Shown: positions 1 through 9,030, counted from the stretch's first letter. The stretch is 64,000 bases of DNA from Sheuella amnicola (GCF_010499255.1 NZ_JAAGRN010000001.1:493121-557120); one strand, 5' to 3'. The notes: generated by a model from the sequence alone, not told the origin. Numbers and translations are program-made.

Positions 1-645
1 GGCTGTCGGTGATTTATCGAGAATACGCGACAACAACCAATCGACTTTACCATCCAGCTCGGCTCGTGGAACCGAATAGTTGAGCATCCCCAGCTCGAGC
101 GCCTGGGTGGCATTGTATGGCTCGCCGGTGATGCACATTTCAAGCAACTTGCGTTCGGGAATGATGCGCAGCATGCTTGGCAGAATCATCATCGGCACCA
201 TGCCGATTTTGGTTTCGGGTGTGCCGAACAACGCATCATCTGCCGCAATCGCCATATCGCACGAACACAGTACGCCGATGCCCCCGGCCATGACATGACC
301 GTTTACGCGCGCGATAATCGGTATACGGCATGCACGCATTCTGTTGAACAAGTCCACCAGATAATGGCGCGGCTGCGAATAATCGACATCGAAAGCACCG
401 CCCTGCACGCCTTTCTGCAAATCCGCTCCGGCGCAAAACGCTTTATCTCCCACACCGGTCAAAACGATCGCCCGACAATCCGGATTATTGCCTGCTGCCT
501 CGATGGATCGGTCTATCATCAGAACAACCTCTTCGTTCAAGGCATTTCGACGCTCTTCACGATTGATCGTGATCCACATGACTGCGCCACGCATTTCAGT
601 CAGTACAGGCAAAGCAGGATGAGTCGAAGGGGTTGAATCGGACAT
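1..645 (-). CDS. Enoyl-CoA hydratase/isomerase family protein (C-terminus beyond window)
   Basis: Crotonase-fold protein expected to hydrate an enoyl-CoA or a related CoA thioester. About 215 N-terminal codons are visible; the gene runs off the left edge. The first oxyanion-hole region (DKAFCAGADL) and the second segment (AGGIGVLCSCDI followed by FGTPETKIG) are clear. Of the two catalytic glutamates of hydratases, the one in PE(T/I)xxG is present, but the one in the GGxxE segment is replaced by Gly. The exact reaction may therefore differ from simple hydration. The start is the ATG just after the Bug gene. It is the last visible gene of the operon that begins near 4156, 53 bp behind the Bug gene. 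Confidence 0.9.
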   Translation of the reverse strand, partial: MSDSTPSTHPALPVLTEMRGAVMWITINREERRNALNEEVVLMIDRSIEAAGNNPDCRAIVLTGVGDKAFCAGADLQKGVQGGAFDVDYSQPRHYLVDLFNRMRACRIPIIARVNGHVMAGGIGVLCSCDMAIAADDALFGTPETKIGMVPMMILPSMLRIIPERKLLEMCITGEPYNATQALELGMLNYSVPRAELDGKVDWLLSRILDKSPTA

Positions 646-698
646 GATAGTTACTCGCACGAAGTTGTTAAGCTTGATTACCGATTGATGACCGGTAA

Positions 699-1709
699 TT
701 AATCGATTTTGGCACCTGAGAATTTCACGATTTCATCCCATTTTTTGATCTCATCGGCCATATAAGATGAAAAATGCGCCGATGTGCCACCCAAAGGCGT
801 ATAACCAAGACTGATCAAACGATTACGCACGGCAGGTGTAGCCAAAGCATCGTTGATGGCTTTGTTGATTTTGGATGTAATTTCCTTTGGAGTCCCTTTG
901 GGAGCCAGCAATGCCATCCACGTCGCCGATTCAAGCTGGGGATAACCCAGCTCTTTTGTTGTAGGCACATCGGGCAACACGCTTGTGCGCTCAGGCGCCA
1001 TGACTGCCAACGCGCGCAAGCGCCCCTCCTTGACCAGAGACGCAATCGTCATAGTACCCGGAAACACAGTTTGCAACTGACCGCCGACCAGGTCCTTGGT
1101 CACCGCTGCAGGACTGTTGTACGGTACATGCGTCATCTTGACGCCCATTACTTTGTTGAAAAGCTCCGCGGATAAATGCCAGGAGCTACCACTGCCGGTC
1201 GAACCAAAGTTCATGCCATTGGGATGCTTTTTGGCATACTCAGCAAGTTCTTTCAGATTATGAATTGGCAACTTCGCATCGACCGTGATCACATTCGGAA
1301 TGGAACCAATCAGAACAATGGGCTCAAAATCAGTCATTGGATTAAATGGCTTTGATCCATACATCGTCACGGCCGAGACGAGCGTGCCTGTCCACGACAT
1401 CAGCAACGTGTAACCATCCGGGGCTGCCTTTGCAACATAAGCCGCACCAATATTGCCATTCGCCCCCGGGCGGTTTTCCACAATGAAGCTACCACCGAAA
1501 TCCTTGGCCAGCACCTCGGCCACGATTCGCGCAAGTGGGTCCGAACTACCGCCCGGAGCGGCCGGATTCACAATCGCCACTGTTCTGGAAGGCCACGCTG
1601 GCGCCTGAGCCCGCGCTTGCATCGATACAGCGCTTAACCCCGCGGACAACACAAGAGCGCCGCCCAATCCTTTAAACATCATGCGACCACAATTACGGAA
1701 TAACTTCAT
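699..1709 (-). CDS. Bug/TctC-family periplasmic solute-binding protein
   Basis: Extracytoplasmic receptor of the tripartite tricarboxylate transporter type, 336 aa, binding a small carboxylate or related solute in the periplasm. A signal peptide ends near residue 34 (QARA/QAP). The family segments WPSRTVAIVNPAAPGGSSD, ENRPGANGNIGAAYVAKAAPDG and HVPYNSPAA are all visible. No TctA/TctB permease gene lies in the window, as is usual for the expanded orphan Bug proteins of Burkholderiales. It sits between acyl-CoA dehydrogenase and enoyl-CoA hydratase genes with gaps of 28 and 53 bp, so the ligand is probably the acid that this operon activates and degrades. The ligand itself is unknown. Confidence 0.92.
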   Translation of the reverse strand: MKLFRNCGRMMFKGLGGALVLSAGLSAVSMQARAQAPAWPSRTVAIVNPAAPGGSSDPLARIVAEVLAKDFGGSFIVENRPGANGNIGAAYVAKAAPDGYTLLMSWTGTLVSAVTMYGSKPFNPMTDFEPIVLIGSIPNVITVDAKLPIHNLKELAEYAKKHPNGMNFGSTGSGSSWHLSAELFNKVMGVKMTHVPYNSPAAVTKDLVGGQLQTVFPGTMTIASLVKEGRLRALAVMAPERTSVLPDVPTTKELGYPQLESATWMALLAPKGTPKEITSKINKAINDALATPAVRNRLISLGYTPLGGTSAHFSSYMADEIKKWDEIVKFSGAKID

Positions 1710-1737
1710 GGTTGTCTCCTCGTTCGATGCGTTTTGT

Positions 1738-2904
1738 TTAATAAGATTTTTTAAGATTCAAGACGCGTTCAGCAACATACGACAAAATCATTTCACGACT
1801 GACTGGTGCGATGCGTGTGATCAAGACCTCGCGCAAATAGCGCTCGACGTGATATTCCCTCGCATAACCGAATCCACCATGAGTCATGACGGCCTGCTCG
1901 CATGCACGGAACCCCGCCTCGCCGGCCAGATACTTGGCAGCATTTGCTTCAGTGCCGCACTCTTTGCCTGCGTCATACAGCCAACCGGCTTTACGTGTCA
2001 TCAGATCTGCAGCCTCCAGCTCCATCCAGTTTCTGGCCAACGGATGCTGGATCGACTGATTCTGACCGATCGGACGATTGAACACGATGCGCTCATTCGA
2101 ATATTCGGCCGCCTTGCGCAATGCGATACGACCGATACCGATTGCCTCGGCAGCAATCAGAACACGTTCAGGATTCATACCGTGAAGGATATATTTGAAG
2201 CCCATCCCTTCTTCGCCAATCAGATCTTCGACCGGGATCTCAAGTCCATCGATAAACAGTTCATTGGAGTCGACGCTATGACGTCCCATCTTGTCGATTT
2301 TGCGAACATCGATTTTGCTTCGATCCAGATCCGTATAGAATAAGGACAACCCATGGCTGTGGCTTTTGCATTCCTCAAGCGGCGTCGTGCGTGCCAGTAA
2401 CAGAATCTTGTTGGCCTTTTGCGCTGTTGATATCCAGACCTTCTGTCCATGCACGACATAATGATCGCCCTTTTTGACCGCACGGGTTTTCAATTGTGTC
2501 GTGTTTAAGCCGGTGTTGGGTTCGGTGACACCAAAACAGGATCGCATCGACCCATCGATGATGGGCGGCAAAAAGCGCTTCTTTTGCTCTTCGGTTCCAA
2601 ACACGACAATTGGCATCAACCCGAAAATATTAATGTGAATACTGCTTGCACCCGACATGCAAGCGCCCGTCTCGGCAACCGTCTGCATCAGAATCGAAGC
2701 CTCGCTGACACCTAGACCGGATCCGCCATACGCTTCAGGCATGGCAATACCCAGCCAACCGGCTTTGGCCATCGCATCATAAAACTCATCCGGAAACGCC
2801 TCGTCGGCATCACGGGCCAACCAATAGTCTTCTGTAAAAGGCGAACAGGTTTGTAAAACAGCTTCGCGAATCGCGCGTTCTTGTTCGGTGATTTCAAAAT
2901 TCAT
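1738..2904 (-). CDS. Acyl-CoA dehydrogenase
   Basis: FAD flavoprotein of 388 aa that alpha,beta-dehydrogenates an acyl-CoA and passes electrons to ETF. The three family domains are present, with the FAD/substrate segment GVTEPNTGLNTTQLKTRA near 125-142 and the C-terminal GGFGYAREYHVERYLRE. The medium-chain-type catalytic Glu of the YEGT loop is absent (APVS there). A Glu is present at position 246 in GMNPERVLIA, where isovaleryl-CoA and long-chain enzymes carry their base. The protein resembles the dehydrogenase at 15.7 kb, including the C-terminal SY(V/I)xExVL segment. It lies 22 bp downstream of the CoA-transferase and 28 bp before the Bug gene, in one operon. Confidence 0.93.
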   Translation of the reverse strand: MNFEITEQERAIREAVLQTCSPFTEDYWLARDADEAFPDEFYDAMAKAGWLGIAMPEAYGGSGLGVSEASILMQTVAETGACMSGASSIHINIFGLMPIVVFGTEEQKKRFLPPIIDGSMRSCFGVTEPNTGLNTTQLKTRAVKKGDHYVVHGQKVWISTAQKANKILLLARTTPLEECKSHSHGLSLFYTDLDRSKIDVRKIDKMGRHSVDSNELFIDGLEIPVEDLIGEEGMGFKYILHGMNPERVLIAAEAIGIGRIALRKAAEYSNERIVFNRPIGQNQSIQHPLARNWMELEAADLMTRKAGWLYDAGKECGTEANAAKYLAGEAGFRACEQAVMTHGGFGYAREYHVERYLREVLITRIAPVSREMILSYVAERVLNLKKSY

Positions 2905-2926
2905 TTTTTAACCTTCCTGCAGCTAA

Positions 2927-4156
2927 CTATGTCGCAGACTGAACGACAGATTGATTGAATAAATGACTAATTTGTTCATCCGATATTCCGGCTTCACGCA
3001 GTATTTCCGCTGTGTGCTCACCAAGCCTAGGAGCATGCCGCGTGGCCCCGGGTTGCGTGCGCGACCACTGGCTCGGAAACTGCATGGTTCTGAGCGCCCC
3101 TTCCGATGGGTGCTCCTCATTGCCAAAAAATTCTGTGGCCACCAGATGCGGATCTTCGAAAATCGTTTGCAAGTCATGCACAACTGTAGCGGGAATGTCG
3201 GCAGCAGTCAGGCATTCGAGCCACTCGCCGGTCGACCGCGTGCGCAAGATCGATTCAAGCTCTGCGTATATCGTATCGATGTTTTCAGACCGTGCCGTAA
3301 ACGTGGAATACAAGGGGTTTTGAGCAAACTCCTCTTCACGGCCGATCGCACGAAAAAAGCTTTGCCAATGTTTATCGGTATAAATCAGGGCTGATATATA
3401 ACCATCGCTGGTTTGATACGGCCGTCTGCTTTTGGACAGTTGACGTGCATATCCGCCCTGATCAAGCGCGGGATCGAACGTCAAGCCGCCAAGATGATCG
3501 GACAGAACAAAATTCACCATGGTTTCAAACATCGGGACATCGATGCGCTGACCCTGGCCGCTGGACTGCCTTTCGTAGACTGCGGCCAATATCAGTCCGA
3601 CTGCGCTCATCCCGGTAATGCGATCACACAAAGCGTTGGGCACATACCTAGGCGCACCGCCCGAACTGCGCGCAAAAAGGGATGCCAGCGTGGACGCTCC
3701 CTGCATCAAATCATCATAGGCGGGCCTGGCTGCGTATGGGCCATGTTGCGCATAACCAAACACACCTGCATAAATCAGGCGCGGATTCACCGCACTGACC
3801 TTTTCGTACGACAAACCAAGTCGATCCATTGCCTGAGGGCGCACGTTGTACACCAGGATATCTGCATCCGCGATCAAACGCATCAGCACATCAATGCCTT
3901 CTTTCTTTTTTAGATCAATTACGATGCTGCGCTTGCTGTGATTAGTGTTCAGAAAGATCGGTCCCATATCCGAATGTCGCGCAGGTCCGATCTGGCGAAC
4001 CATATCGCCATCCGGCGGCTCAACCTTGATGACATCGGCCCCCATATCCCCGAGCATCTGTGTGCAGTATGGCCCCATCAGGACTGCTGTCAGGTCGATG
4101 ACTTTCAGGCCTTTCAAGGGGCCAGTGCTGTTTTTATTTGTCCCGTTGTCAATCAT
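2927..4156 (-). CDS. CaiB/BaiF family (class III) CoA-transferase
   Basis: Transfers CoA from a donor thioester to a carboxylic acid, thus activating the substrate of this operon without ATP. The 409-aa protein has the N-terminal family signature LKGLKVIDLTAVLMGPY and MGADVIKVEPPDGD, and the CDRITG segment whose Asp (about 178) is the acyl-forming catalytic residue in formyl-CoA transferase relatives. It is the first gene of the minus-strand operon and is divergent from the IclR regulator, with 104 bp between them. Donor and acceptor acids cannot be read from sequence. Confidence 0.93.
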   Translation of the reverse strand: MIDNGTNKNSTGPLKGLKVIDLTAVLMGPYCTQMLGDMGADVIKVEPPDGDMVRQIGPARHSDMGPIFLNTNHSKRSIVIDLKKKEGIDVLMRLIADADILVYNVRPQAMDRLGLSYEKVSAVNPRLIYAGVFGYAQHGPYAARPAYDDLMQGASTLASLFARSSGGAPRYVPNALCDRITGMSAVGLILAAVYERQSSGQGQRIDVPMFETMVNFVLSDHLGGLTFDPALDQGGYARQLSKSRRPYQTSDGYISALIYTDKHWQSFFRAIGREEEFAQNPLYSTFTARSENIDTIYAELESILRTRSTGEWLECLTAADIPATVVHDLQTIFEDPHLVATEFFGNEEHPSEGALRTMQFPSQWSRTQPGATRHAPRLGEHTAEILREAGISDEQISHLFNQSVVQSAT

Positions 4157-4260
4157 TGGATTCGATTTGTTGTAATTTATTCTGATATACGTACAATAAT
4201 TTTCATATATGAATTATTATTATGTAATCAGTTGGTCTCGTCAAACAACAAAAACAAACC
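4157..4260. promoter_or_regulatory. Divergent promoter region of the CoA-transferase operon and IclR gene
   Basis: This AT-rich 104-bp region separates the two divergent start codons. Near 4195-4218 there is an inverted repeat, AATAATT and AATTATT flanking TTCATATATG, with a perfect inner palindrome TTCATATATGAA at 4202-4213. This is a sensible place for the IclR-type regulator to bind and control both directions. The palindromes are seen directly; the operator role is inferred. I could not assign -35/-10 boxes with confidence. Confidence 0.4.
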
Positions 4261-5061
4261 ATGCCGAAGAAGTCACTTGAGTCGTCCAAAGCCTCTACCA
4301 TGGCACCCCAGAGGGTGATGCGGATACTGGAGGCTCTGGCAGCCCACAGAGAAGGCCTGACCCTGACCCAATTGGCCGTTCAGACTGAATTACCCAAAAC
4401 AAGTTTATTCAGCCTGCTGCATTCGCTCAGCGAAGCAGGCTACGTCGTCAATCAGGACAAAACACATCGTCTGGGTCCTGAAGCATTTCGGATTGCGGCG
4501 CTGATACATCGCATTGATTCGTTTCCCGGCAATGTTCATGACTTGCTTGAGCAATTTCAACAAGACAGCGGTGAAACCGTCATGATCGGCACACCGACCG
4601 AAGACTGGATGAATCTTGTTTATGTGGATGTAGTCGAAAGCAATAGCAGTCTGCGATTCAGCATCAAGGTAGGTGCGTACCGCCCTCTCTATTCGACTAC
4701 GGTAGGCAAAATCCTGTTGGCATACGCGACACCGGAACAACAGGCACGCTATTTCGAACACACCGAACTGATCGCGATCAACAGCAATACGACTACCGAT
4801 GCAGCAGCACTCAAGCACGAACTCGAACAAGCGCGCATGCAAGGATATATTTTTAGCAGTGGATCAGTCGAAGGTGCAACGGGACTGGCCGCGCCGATTC
4901 TGAACACGCAAGGCAAAGTGATCGCCGCGCTTGGCACGGCAGGGCCAAGCGAGCGGTTTAAAAATCAACAAAAAAAATTAATTGAACTCGTCACTAACTG
5001 TGCAGAGACCATGTCACGCAAAATCGGATATGGCGGTAAGTGGTTAACACTTAAGCCTTAA
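4261..5061 (+). CDS. IclR-family transcriptional regulator
   Basis: DNA-binding regulator of 266 aa. An N-terminal winged helix-turn-helix lies at roughly residues 15-75 (LTLTQLAVQTELPKTSLFSLL then a wing), followed by the IclR effector-binding domain to the C-terminus. The latter includes YRPLYSTTVGKILLAYATPEQ and SSGSVEGATGLAAPI, close to the family signature. Its position head to head with the CoA-transferase operon suggests that it controls that operon in response to a small acid or its CoA ester. No clear Shine-Dalgarno precedes the ATG; a second in-frame ATG lies at 4300. The 3' end overlaps the convergent thioesterase gene by 11 bp. Confidence 0.93.
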   Translation: MPKKSLESSKASTMAPQRVMRILEALAAHREGLTLTQLAVQTELPKTSLFSLLHSLSEAGYVVNQDKTHRLGPEAFRIAALIHRIDSFPGNVHDLLEQFQQDSGETVMIGTPTEDWMNLVYVDVVESNSSLRFSIKVGAYRPLYSTTVGKILLAYATPEQQARYFEHTELIAINSNTTTDAAALKHELEQARMQGYIFSSGSVEGATGLAAPILNTQGKVIAALGTAGPSERFKNQQKKLIELVTNCAETMSRKIGYGGKWLTLKP

Positions 5062-5482
5062 CCGAACGTCCACGCAGAGCAGTAAACACGGCTGATGCTT
5101 TGAGCACGAGTCGATCGCCCACGCGCAGTTCGCAATTGCCGAATCGGATTCGGCCATCTTTCTTGCTGAGCGTGGTGGTGGCCTCGACCCAGTCGCCCTC
5201 GTAGGCGGGACCGATATAGTCTATGGAAAGATGCACGGTCAGCACATCAGTGCGCTCGCCACTTGAGCGTGCCACATTAATTCCGATCGCCTGATCGGCG
5301 ACAGTGGCCAACATCCCGCCATGCACGACACCCTCAATATTCAAATGTGAGGAGTCGGCAAAAAAACCGACTCTGTAGCCCGTCTCATCCTCTTTGGTGT
5401 AGAGCGGACCGATCCTGGCGGTAAAGGGTTCTTCGATAATGATCGGTCCAAACCCGCAAGGCACATTTACAGAGTCAGTCAT
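5051..5482 (-). CDS. PaaI-type hot-dog thioesterase
   Basis: Small cytoplasmic acyl-CoA thioesterase of 143 aa with a single hot-dog domain. The motif HLNIEGVVHGGMLATVADQAIG near residues 47-67 carries the conserved Asn/His-Gly-Gly and the Asp of PaaI-like enzymes. It could release CoA from dead-end thioesters of the neighbouring pathway. It converges with, and overlaps by 11 bp, the IclR gene, and lies 10 bp downstream of the EF-hand gene on the same strand. Substrate unknown. Confidence 0.88.
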   Translation of the reverse strand: MTDSVNVPCGFGPIIIEEPFTARIGPLYTKEDETGYRVGFFADSSHLNIEGVVHGGMLATVADQAIGINVARSSGERTDVLTVHLSIDYIGPAYEGDWVEATTTLSKKDGRIRFGNCELRVGDRLVLKASAVFTALRGRSVKA

Positions 5483-5492
5483 AGGGCAAGCC

Positions 5493-5759
5493 TTAACGTG
5501 CAGCAGCGGCTTTGACCTGGTCTAAGGTCAAGTAACCCTTCTTTTCAGTGTCGAGCTTGTCGAAGTTTGCAGCAATCCGTGGCATCCCGGCTTTGGCCTC
5601 TTCAAGTGTCAGCTTACCGTCACCATTTTTATCTGCTGCCTTGAATCTTTCGATGGCCTGTTGCACCTGGCTATTCGGTGCAGGATCAGCGGCCAGCGCT
5701 TGCGAAATAGCCAAAGCAGATACCAACAATGCACCTAAAATACGAACTGCTGCTTTCAT
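5493..5759 (-). CDS. Small secreted EF-hand protein
   Basis: An 88-aa protein with a signal peptide of about 23 residues (ends QALA/ADP) and two EF-hand-like loops: DKNGDGKLTLEE, which is canonical, and DTEKKGYLTLDQ, which is degenerate with Lys replacing usual ligands. It probably binds one Ca2+ in the periplasm. Such small EF-hand proteins are common in Burkholderiales and have no settled function. The thioesterase gene starts 10 bp downstream, so the two may be cotranscribed. Confidence 0.85.
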   Translation of the reverse strand: MKAAVRILGALLVSALAISQALAADPAPNSQVQQAIERFKAADKNGDGKLTLEEAKAGMPRIAANFDKLDTEKKGYLTLDQVKAAAAR

Positions 5760-5794
5760 GAAAATTACCTTTTCGATGTAATGACGAATTACAA

Positions 5795-5816
5795 GGCATT
5801 ATTAAGAAATAATGCC
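5795..5816 (-). terminator. Weak hairpin between lipoprotein and EF-hand genes
   Basis: A perfect 9-bp stem (GGCATTATT/AATAATGCC) with a 4-nt loop lies downstream of the lipoprotein gene and upstream of the EF-hand gene. Only a short T-poor stretch follows on the minus strand. It may terminate the upstream message weakly or shape the EF-hand leader. Confidence 0.3.
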
Positions 5817-5892
5817 CACGGCCTGATGAACGAACCAGGCAAAATCATTTTACCGAGAAAGTACGCCAATCAGATTACAAAAAAATTAACCT

Positions 5893-6357
5893 TCACATTG
5901 TGCCGCCCATCGACACCATAATCTTGCGTAAATTGTCTTTCTGCTTGGCGTGATTCAAATCAACACGGGTAGACTGGCCCGGCACATTTGGTATTTCCGC
6001 CCATTGCTGGGTGGTGACAATCACATCGCGTCCATCTGGTTGGGCGGTGAATTTGATGCGATTCTCTGGCTTGGACAAGCGAGTGGTATCGCTTGAAATA
6101 TCAACCAGAGCAGCATCCGAATCACTCAATCTGCGCACACAGGTAATCGAATCGGACTTGATTTCTTTGACTGCGGATCCGATCTGACTGCATTTTTTAG
6201 CCAGTCTGGCTAAAACATCACTGGTCGTTGAATTGCTGAAGGTCACTTGAACAGCATTGGATGTTTCAGGTGCACGACTCACGTTTTTGGTGCCACCGCA
6301 CGCAACCAGAGTGACGCACATGGCAGTAATCGACAAAACAGACCAAGGTGCTTTCAT
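5893..6357 (-). CDS. Hypothetical lipoprotein
   Basis: A 154-aa predicted lipoprotein. The N-terminus MKAPWSVLSITAMCVTLVACGG has a lipobox (LVAC) with the lipidated Cys near residue 20. I recognise no domain in the mature part. It has alternating Ser/Thr/Asp-rich and hydrophobic segments, and two further Cys residues (KKCSQIG and ITCVRR) that could form a disulfide. The gene stands alone, 133 bp before the EF-hand gene. No function is proposed. Confidence 0.75.
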   Translation of the reverse strand: MKAPWSVLSITAMCVTLVACGGTKNVSRAPETSNAVQVTFSNSTTSDVLARLAKKCSQIGSAVKEIKSDSITCVRRLSDSDAALVDISSDTTRLSKPENRIKFTAQPDGRDVIVTTQQWAEIPNVPGQSTRVDLNHAKQKDNLRKIMVSMGGTM

Positions 6358-6449
6358 CGGAATCTCTCAATCAAAATCAATATAGATCAAACAGTTACAA
6401 CCTATTATTATGAACCTGCATTTACTTTGTAACGTGATGTAAAACAAAT

Positions 6450-6470
6450 CAAGCCTGCATAGCAGGCTTG
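6450..6470 (-). terminator. Intrinsic terminator of the aldehyde dehydrogenase gene
   Basis: A perfect 9-bp stem (CAAGCCTGC/GCAGGCTTG) with a 3-nt loop, followed on the minus strand by ATTTGTTTT. It lies 113 bp past the stop codon of the aldehyde dehydrogenase gene. The rest of 6358-6583 holds no gene that I can see. Confidence 0.6.
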
Positions 6471-6583
6471 AAGTGGTTTTAATACAACTAGACAACCCAA
6501 TTTGATCCAAAATGATCAGACGCTGGGTGTACAACTTCAATCAAACGGCAACGAAGACCATACACCCGGCGTTGTTAAAGGGA

Positions 6584-8032
6584 TTAAATCCCGGCCATAT
6601 TGACGTATTTCATTTCGAGATAGTCTTCGATACCGTGGTGCGAACCTTCGCGCCCCAAGCCGGATTGCTTCACCCCGCCAAACGGAGCGACTTCATTGGA
6701 AATCAACCCGGTATTGACGCCCACCATGCCGTAATCGAGTCGCTCGGCCACGCGCCAGACGCGTCCCAGATCGCGCGCATAGAAGTAACTTGCCAGACCG
6801 AACTCTGTATCGTTAGCCAGCGCAACGACTTCATCTTCAGTTTCAAAACGGAACAAGGGTGCAAGCGGACCGAAGGTCTCTTCGCGCGACACGGCCATAT
6901 CCTTTGTCACGTTTGCGATCACAGTCGGCTGAAAGAATGACTGCCCCAGCTCGTGACGTTTGCCACCAGTCAGAATCTTGGCACCCTTTGAAGTTGCATC
7001 GGCGATATGTTCTTCAACCTTGGCAACGGCCTTCTGATCGATCAGCGGTCCGATGCGCACACCTTCGGCAAAGCCATCACCGACTTTCATCGCCTCGACC
7101 GCAGCCACCAATTTCGCTGCAAACGCATCGTAGACTTTGGCGTGAACATAAATACGATTTGCGCACACGCACGTCTGTCCGGCGTTGCGATACTTAGAGA
7201 TCATTGCGCCTTCAACTGCGGCATCCAGATCGGCATCATCAAAGACAATGAACGGTGCATTGCCACCGAGCTCCATCGAAACCTTTTTGATGGTGGATGC
7301 GGTCTGCTGCATGAGGATGCGACCGACCTCGGTCGAACCTGTGAAAGTCAATTTACGGACCAGCGGATTGGTTGCCAGTTCGGTGCCCACCTCGCCTGCA
7401 GCGCCGGTCACAATCGACAGCACGCCTGCAGGAATACCAGCGCGCTCAGCCAACACAACCAATGCCAACGCTGTCAAAGGCGTTTGCGATGCAGGCTTGA
7501 CGATCATCGTGCAACCCGCAGCTAGCGCAGGACCCGCTTTACGCGTGATCATCGCAGCCGGAAAGTTCCAGGGCGTAATCGCAGCGCAAACACCGATCGG
7601 CTCTCTGAGCACCACAATGCGTTGGCTAGAGACAGGAGCAGGAATGGTCTCGCCGTAAACACGTTTGCCTTCCTCGGCGAACCACTCGATGAATGACGCC
7701 GCATAGGCGATTTCACCACGCGCCTCAGGCAAAGGCTTACCCTGCTCGGCCGTCATGATGCGGGCCAGGTCTTCCTGGTTTGCCATGATCAGATCAAACC
7801 AGCGATTGAGAACCGCAGAACGCTCTTTGGCGGTGCGGGCACGCCAAGCCGGACCCGCGCGATTAGCCGCCTCGATTGCCTGACGGGTATGCGCCACTCC
7901 GAATTTGGGGACGTTTGCAATATGCGCGCCGGTGGCAGGATTCGTCACCGCGATTTTCAGGTCGCTACCGACCCATTTTCCATCAATTAGGCACTCCTCG
8001 CGCAAGAGCGACTTGTCTGCCAGGTTCAACAT
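6584..8032 (-). CDS. gabD: NAD(P)-dependent succinate-semialdehyde dehydrogenase-type aldehyde dehydrogenase
   Basis: Oxidises an aldehyde acid, by family succinate semialdehyde to succinate, in the cytoplasm. The 482 aa match GabD length. Visible features are ITPWNFPAAMITRK near 152, the NADP-compatible VKPASQTP near 178, the general base Glu254 in SMELGGNAPF and the nucleophile Cys288 in GQTCVCANR. GabD-type enzymes can also take related aldehydes such as sulfolactaldehyde. The YihU-like reductase 1.1 kb away makes that option worth keeping open. The LysR gene lies 65 bp upstream on the same strand. A GGGAG Shine-Dalgarno precedes the ATG. Confidence 0.9.
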   Translation of the reverse strand: MLNLADKSLLREECLIDGKWVGSDLKIAVTNPATGAHIANVPKFGVAHTRQAIEAANRAGPAWRARTAKERSAVLNRWFDLIMANQEDLARIMTAEQGKPLPEARGEIAYAASFIEWFAEEGKRVYGETIPAPVSSQRIVVLREPIGVCAAITPWNFPAAMITRKAGPALAAGCTMIVKPASQTPLTALALVVLAERAGIPAGVLSIVTGAAGEVGTELATNPLVRKLTFTGSTEVGRILMQQTASTIKKVSMELGGNAPFIVFDDADLDAAVEGAMISKYRNAGQTCVCANRIYVHAKVYDAFAAKLVAAVEAMKVGDGFAEGVRIGPLIDQKAVAKVEEHIADATSKGAKILTGGKRHELGQSFFQPTVIANVTKDMAVSREETFGPLAPLFRFETEDEVVALANDTEFGLASYFYARDLGRVWRVAERLDYGMVGVNTGLISNEVAPFGGVKQSGLGREGSHHGIEDYLEMKYVNMAGI

Positions 8033-8097
8033 ATTTATTTCTCCCGAATCATTATTTGTTTAATACTACGCAAAATCCTAACACTTTTAGTCCATGA

Positions 8098-9030
8098 TCA
8101 GCCGGTTAACCATCTGGCCGCAGGCCAATCACCATTGCGCACCGACGACTTCATGCATTGAACCAGTGCGGATACAACGCAATGAACCGAGGATGGACTA
8201 TTCCGATTAGCCGGTAACGCAAGCACGATTGTTCTGTTCAGTGACGGCTCAATCAGTGGCGCTGCGGCCAGTTCACCTTTGGCAATATCATCGGCCACAG
8301 CAATCGTGGGCAAAATCGTCACCCCGTGCCCGGCCAAAACAAGACTTTTCTGGATACTCATCGCATTGGTTTCGGCAACGATATTCAACGGCATATCCAT
8401 CAGCATCGCAGCGTTTTCGATCAAGGAGCGTAAGCCGTGCGGCGCGCTAGGCAAAACCAGTGGCATTCCATTCAATTTGGAAAAAGAAACCGGCTGATCC
8501 GCACGGAACCCAGTTTCAGGTAATCCGACTATCCAGACACCTTCATCAAGCAAGGGCGTGACCTGCATGGTCTTTGTCTGCTTTGGATCGTAAAGCAAGG
8601 CCACATCGATTTCGCCATCTTCCAGCCACCGCTGAAGGTGTCCCGCATAGCCCATCGAAATACGCACCCGAATACCGGGGTAAGTTTGAGCAATCGATTC
8701 AACCAGCGCTGAAGAAAGCAGATCGCAGGTGCTTGGCAATAAGCCCACTGTCACGATGCCGCCGATTGTTCCTTTAGCCGGCTTCAATTCCGCGCGCGCA
8801 CGATCAAGTTCATGCAAAACACGGCGGGCATATTCGACTAGCGTCTGACCTGCCTGGGTCAGTTCCATCCCGTGGCGCCCTCTTTCGAACAGCGTCGCAC
8901 CCACGTCCTCTTCGAGCAAACGCAGTTGCCGCGACACGGCCGGTTGAACGATATTCAAGAGCGAAGCGGCACGCGTCACATTGCCCGTATCCGCCACCGT
9001 CACCAAAGCACGCAACTGTTTGAAGTCCAT
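8098..9030 (-). CDS. LysR-family transcriptional regulator
   Basis: Regulator of about 310 aa. The N-terminal helix-turn-helix (MDFKQLRALVTVADTGNVTRAASLLNIVQPAVSRQLRLLE) is followed by the periplasmic-binding-protein-like effector domain (GGIVTVGLLPS onward). I start it at the ATG beginning MDFKQL, because LysR proteins begin right before this helix; an in-frame ATG at 9069 would add 13 residues without family support. It is divergent from the YihU-like reductase and 65 bp upstream of the aldehyde dehydrogenase on its own strand, so it may control both. Confidence 0.9.
   Translation of the reverse strand: MDFKQLRALVTVADTGNVTRAASLLNIVQPAVSRQLRLLEEDVGATLFERGRHGMELTQAGQTLVEYARRVLHELDRARAELKPAKGTIGGIVTVGLLPSTCDLLSSALVESIAQTYPGIRVRISMGYAGHLQRWLEDGEIDVALLYDPKQTKTMQVTPLLDEGVWIVGLPETGFRADQPVSFSKLNGMPLVLPSAPHGLRSLIENAAMLMDMPLNIVAETNAMSIQKSLVLAGHGVTILPTIAVADDIAKGELAAAPLIEPSLNRTIVLALPANRNSPSSVHCVVSALVQCMKSSVRNGDWPAARWLTG

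Noticed and set aside
1681..2343. Plus-strand open frame of 220 codons opposite the acyl-CoA dehydrogenase at 1738
   Set aside because: Antisense shadow of a gene with clear family motifs.
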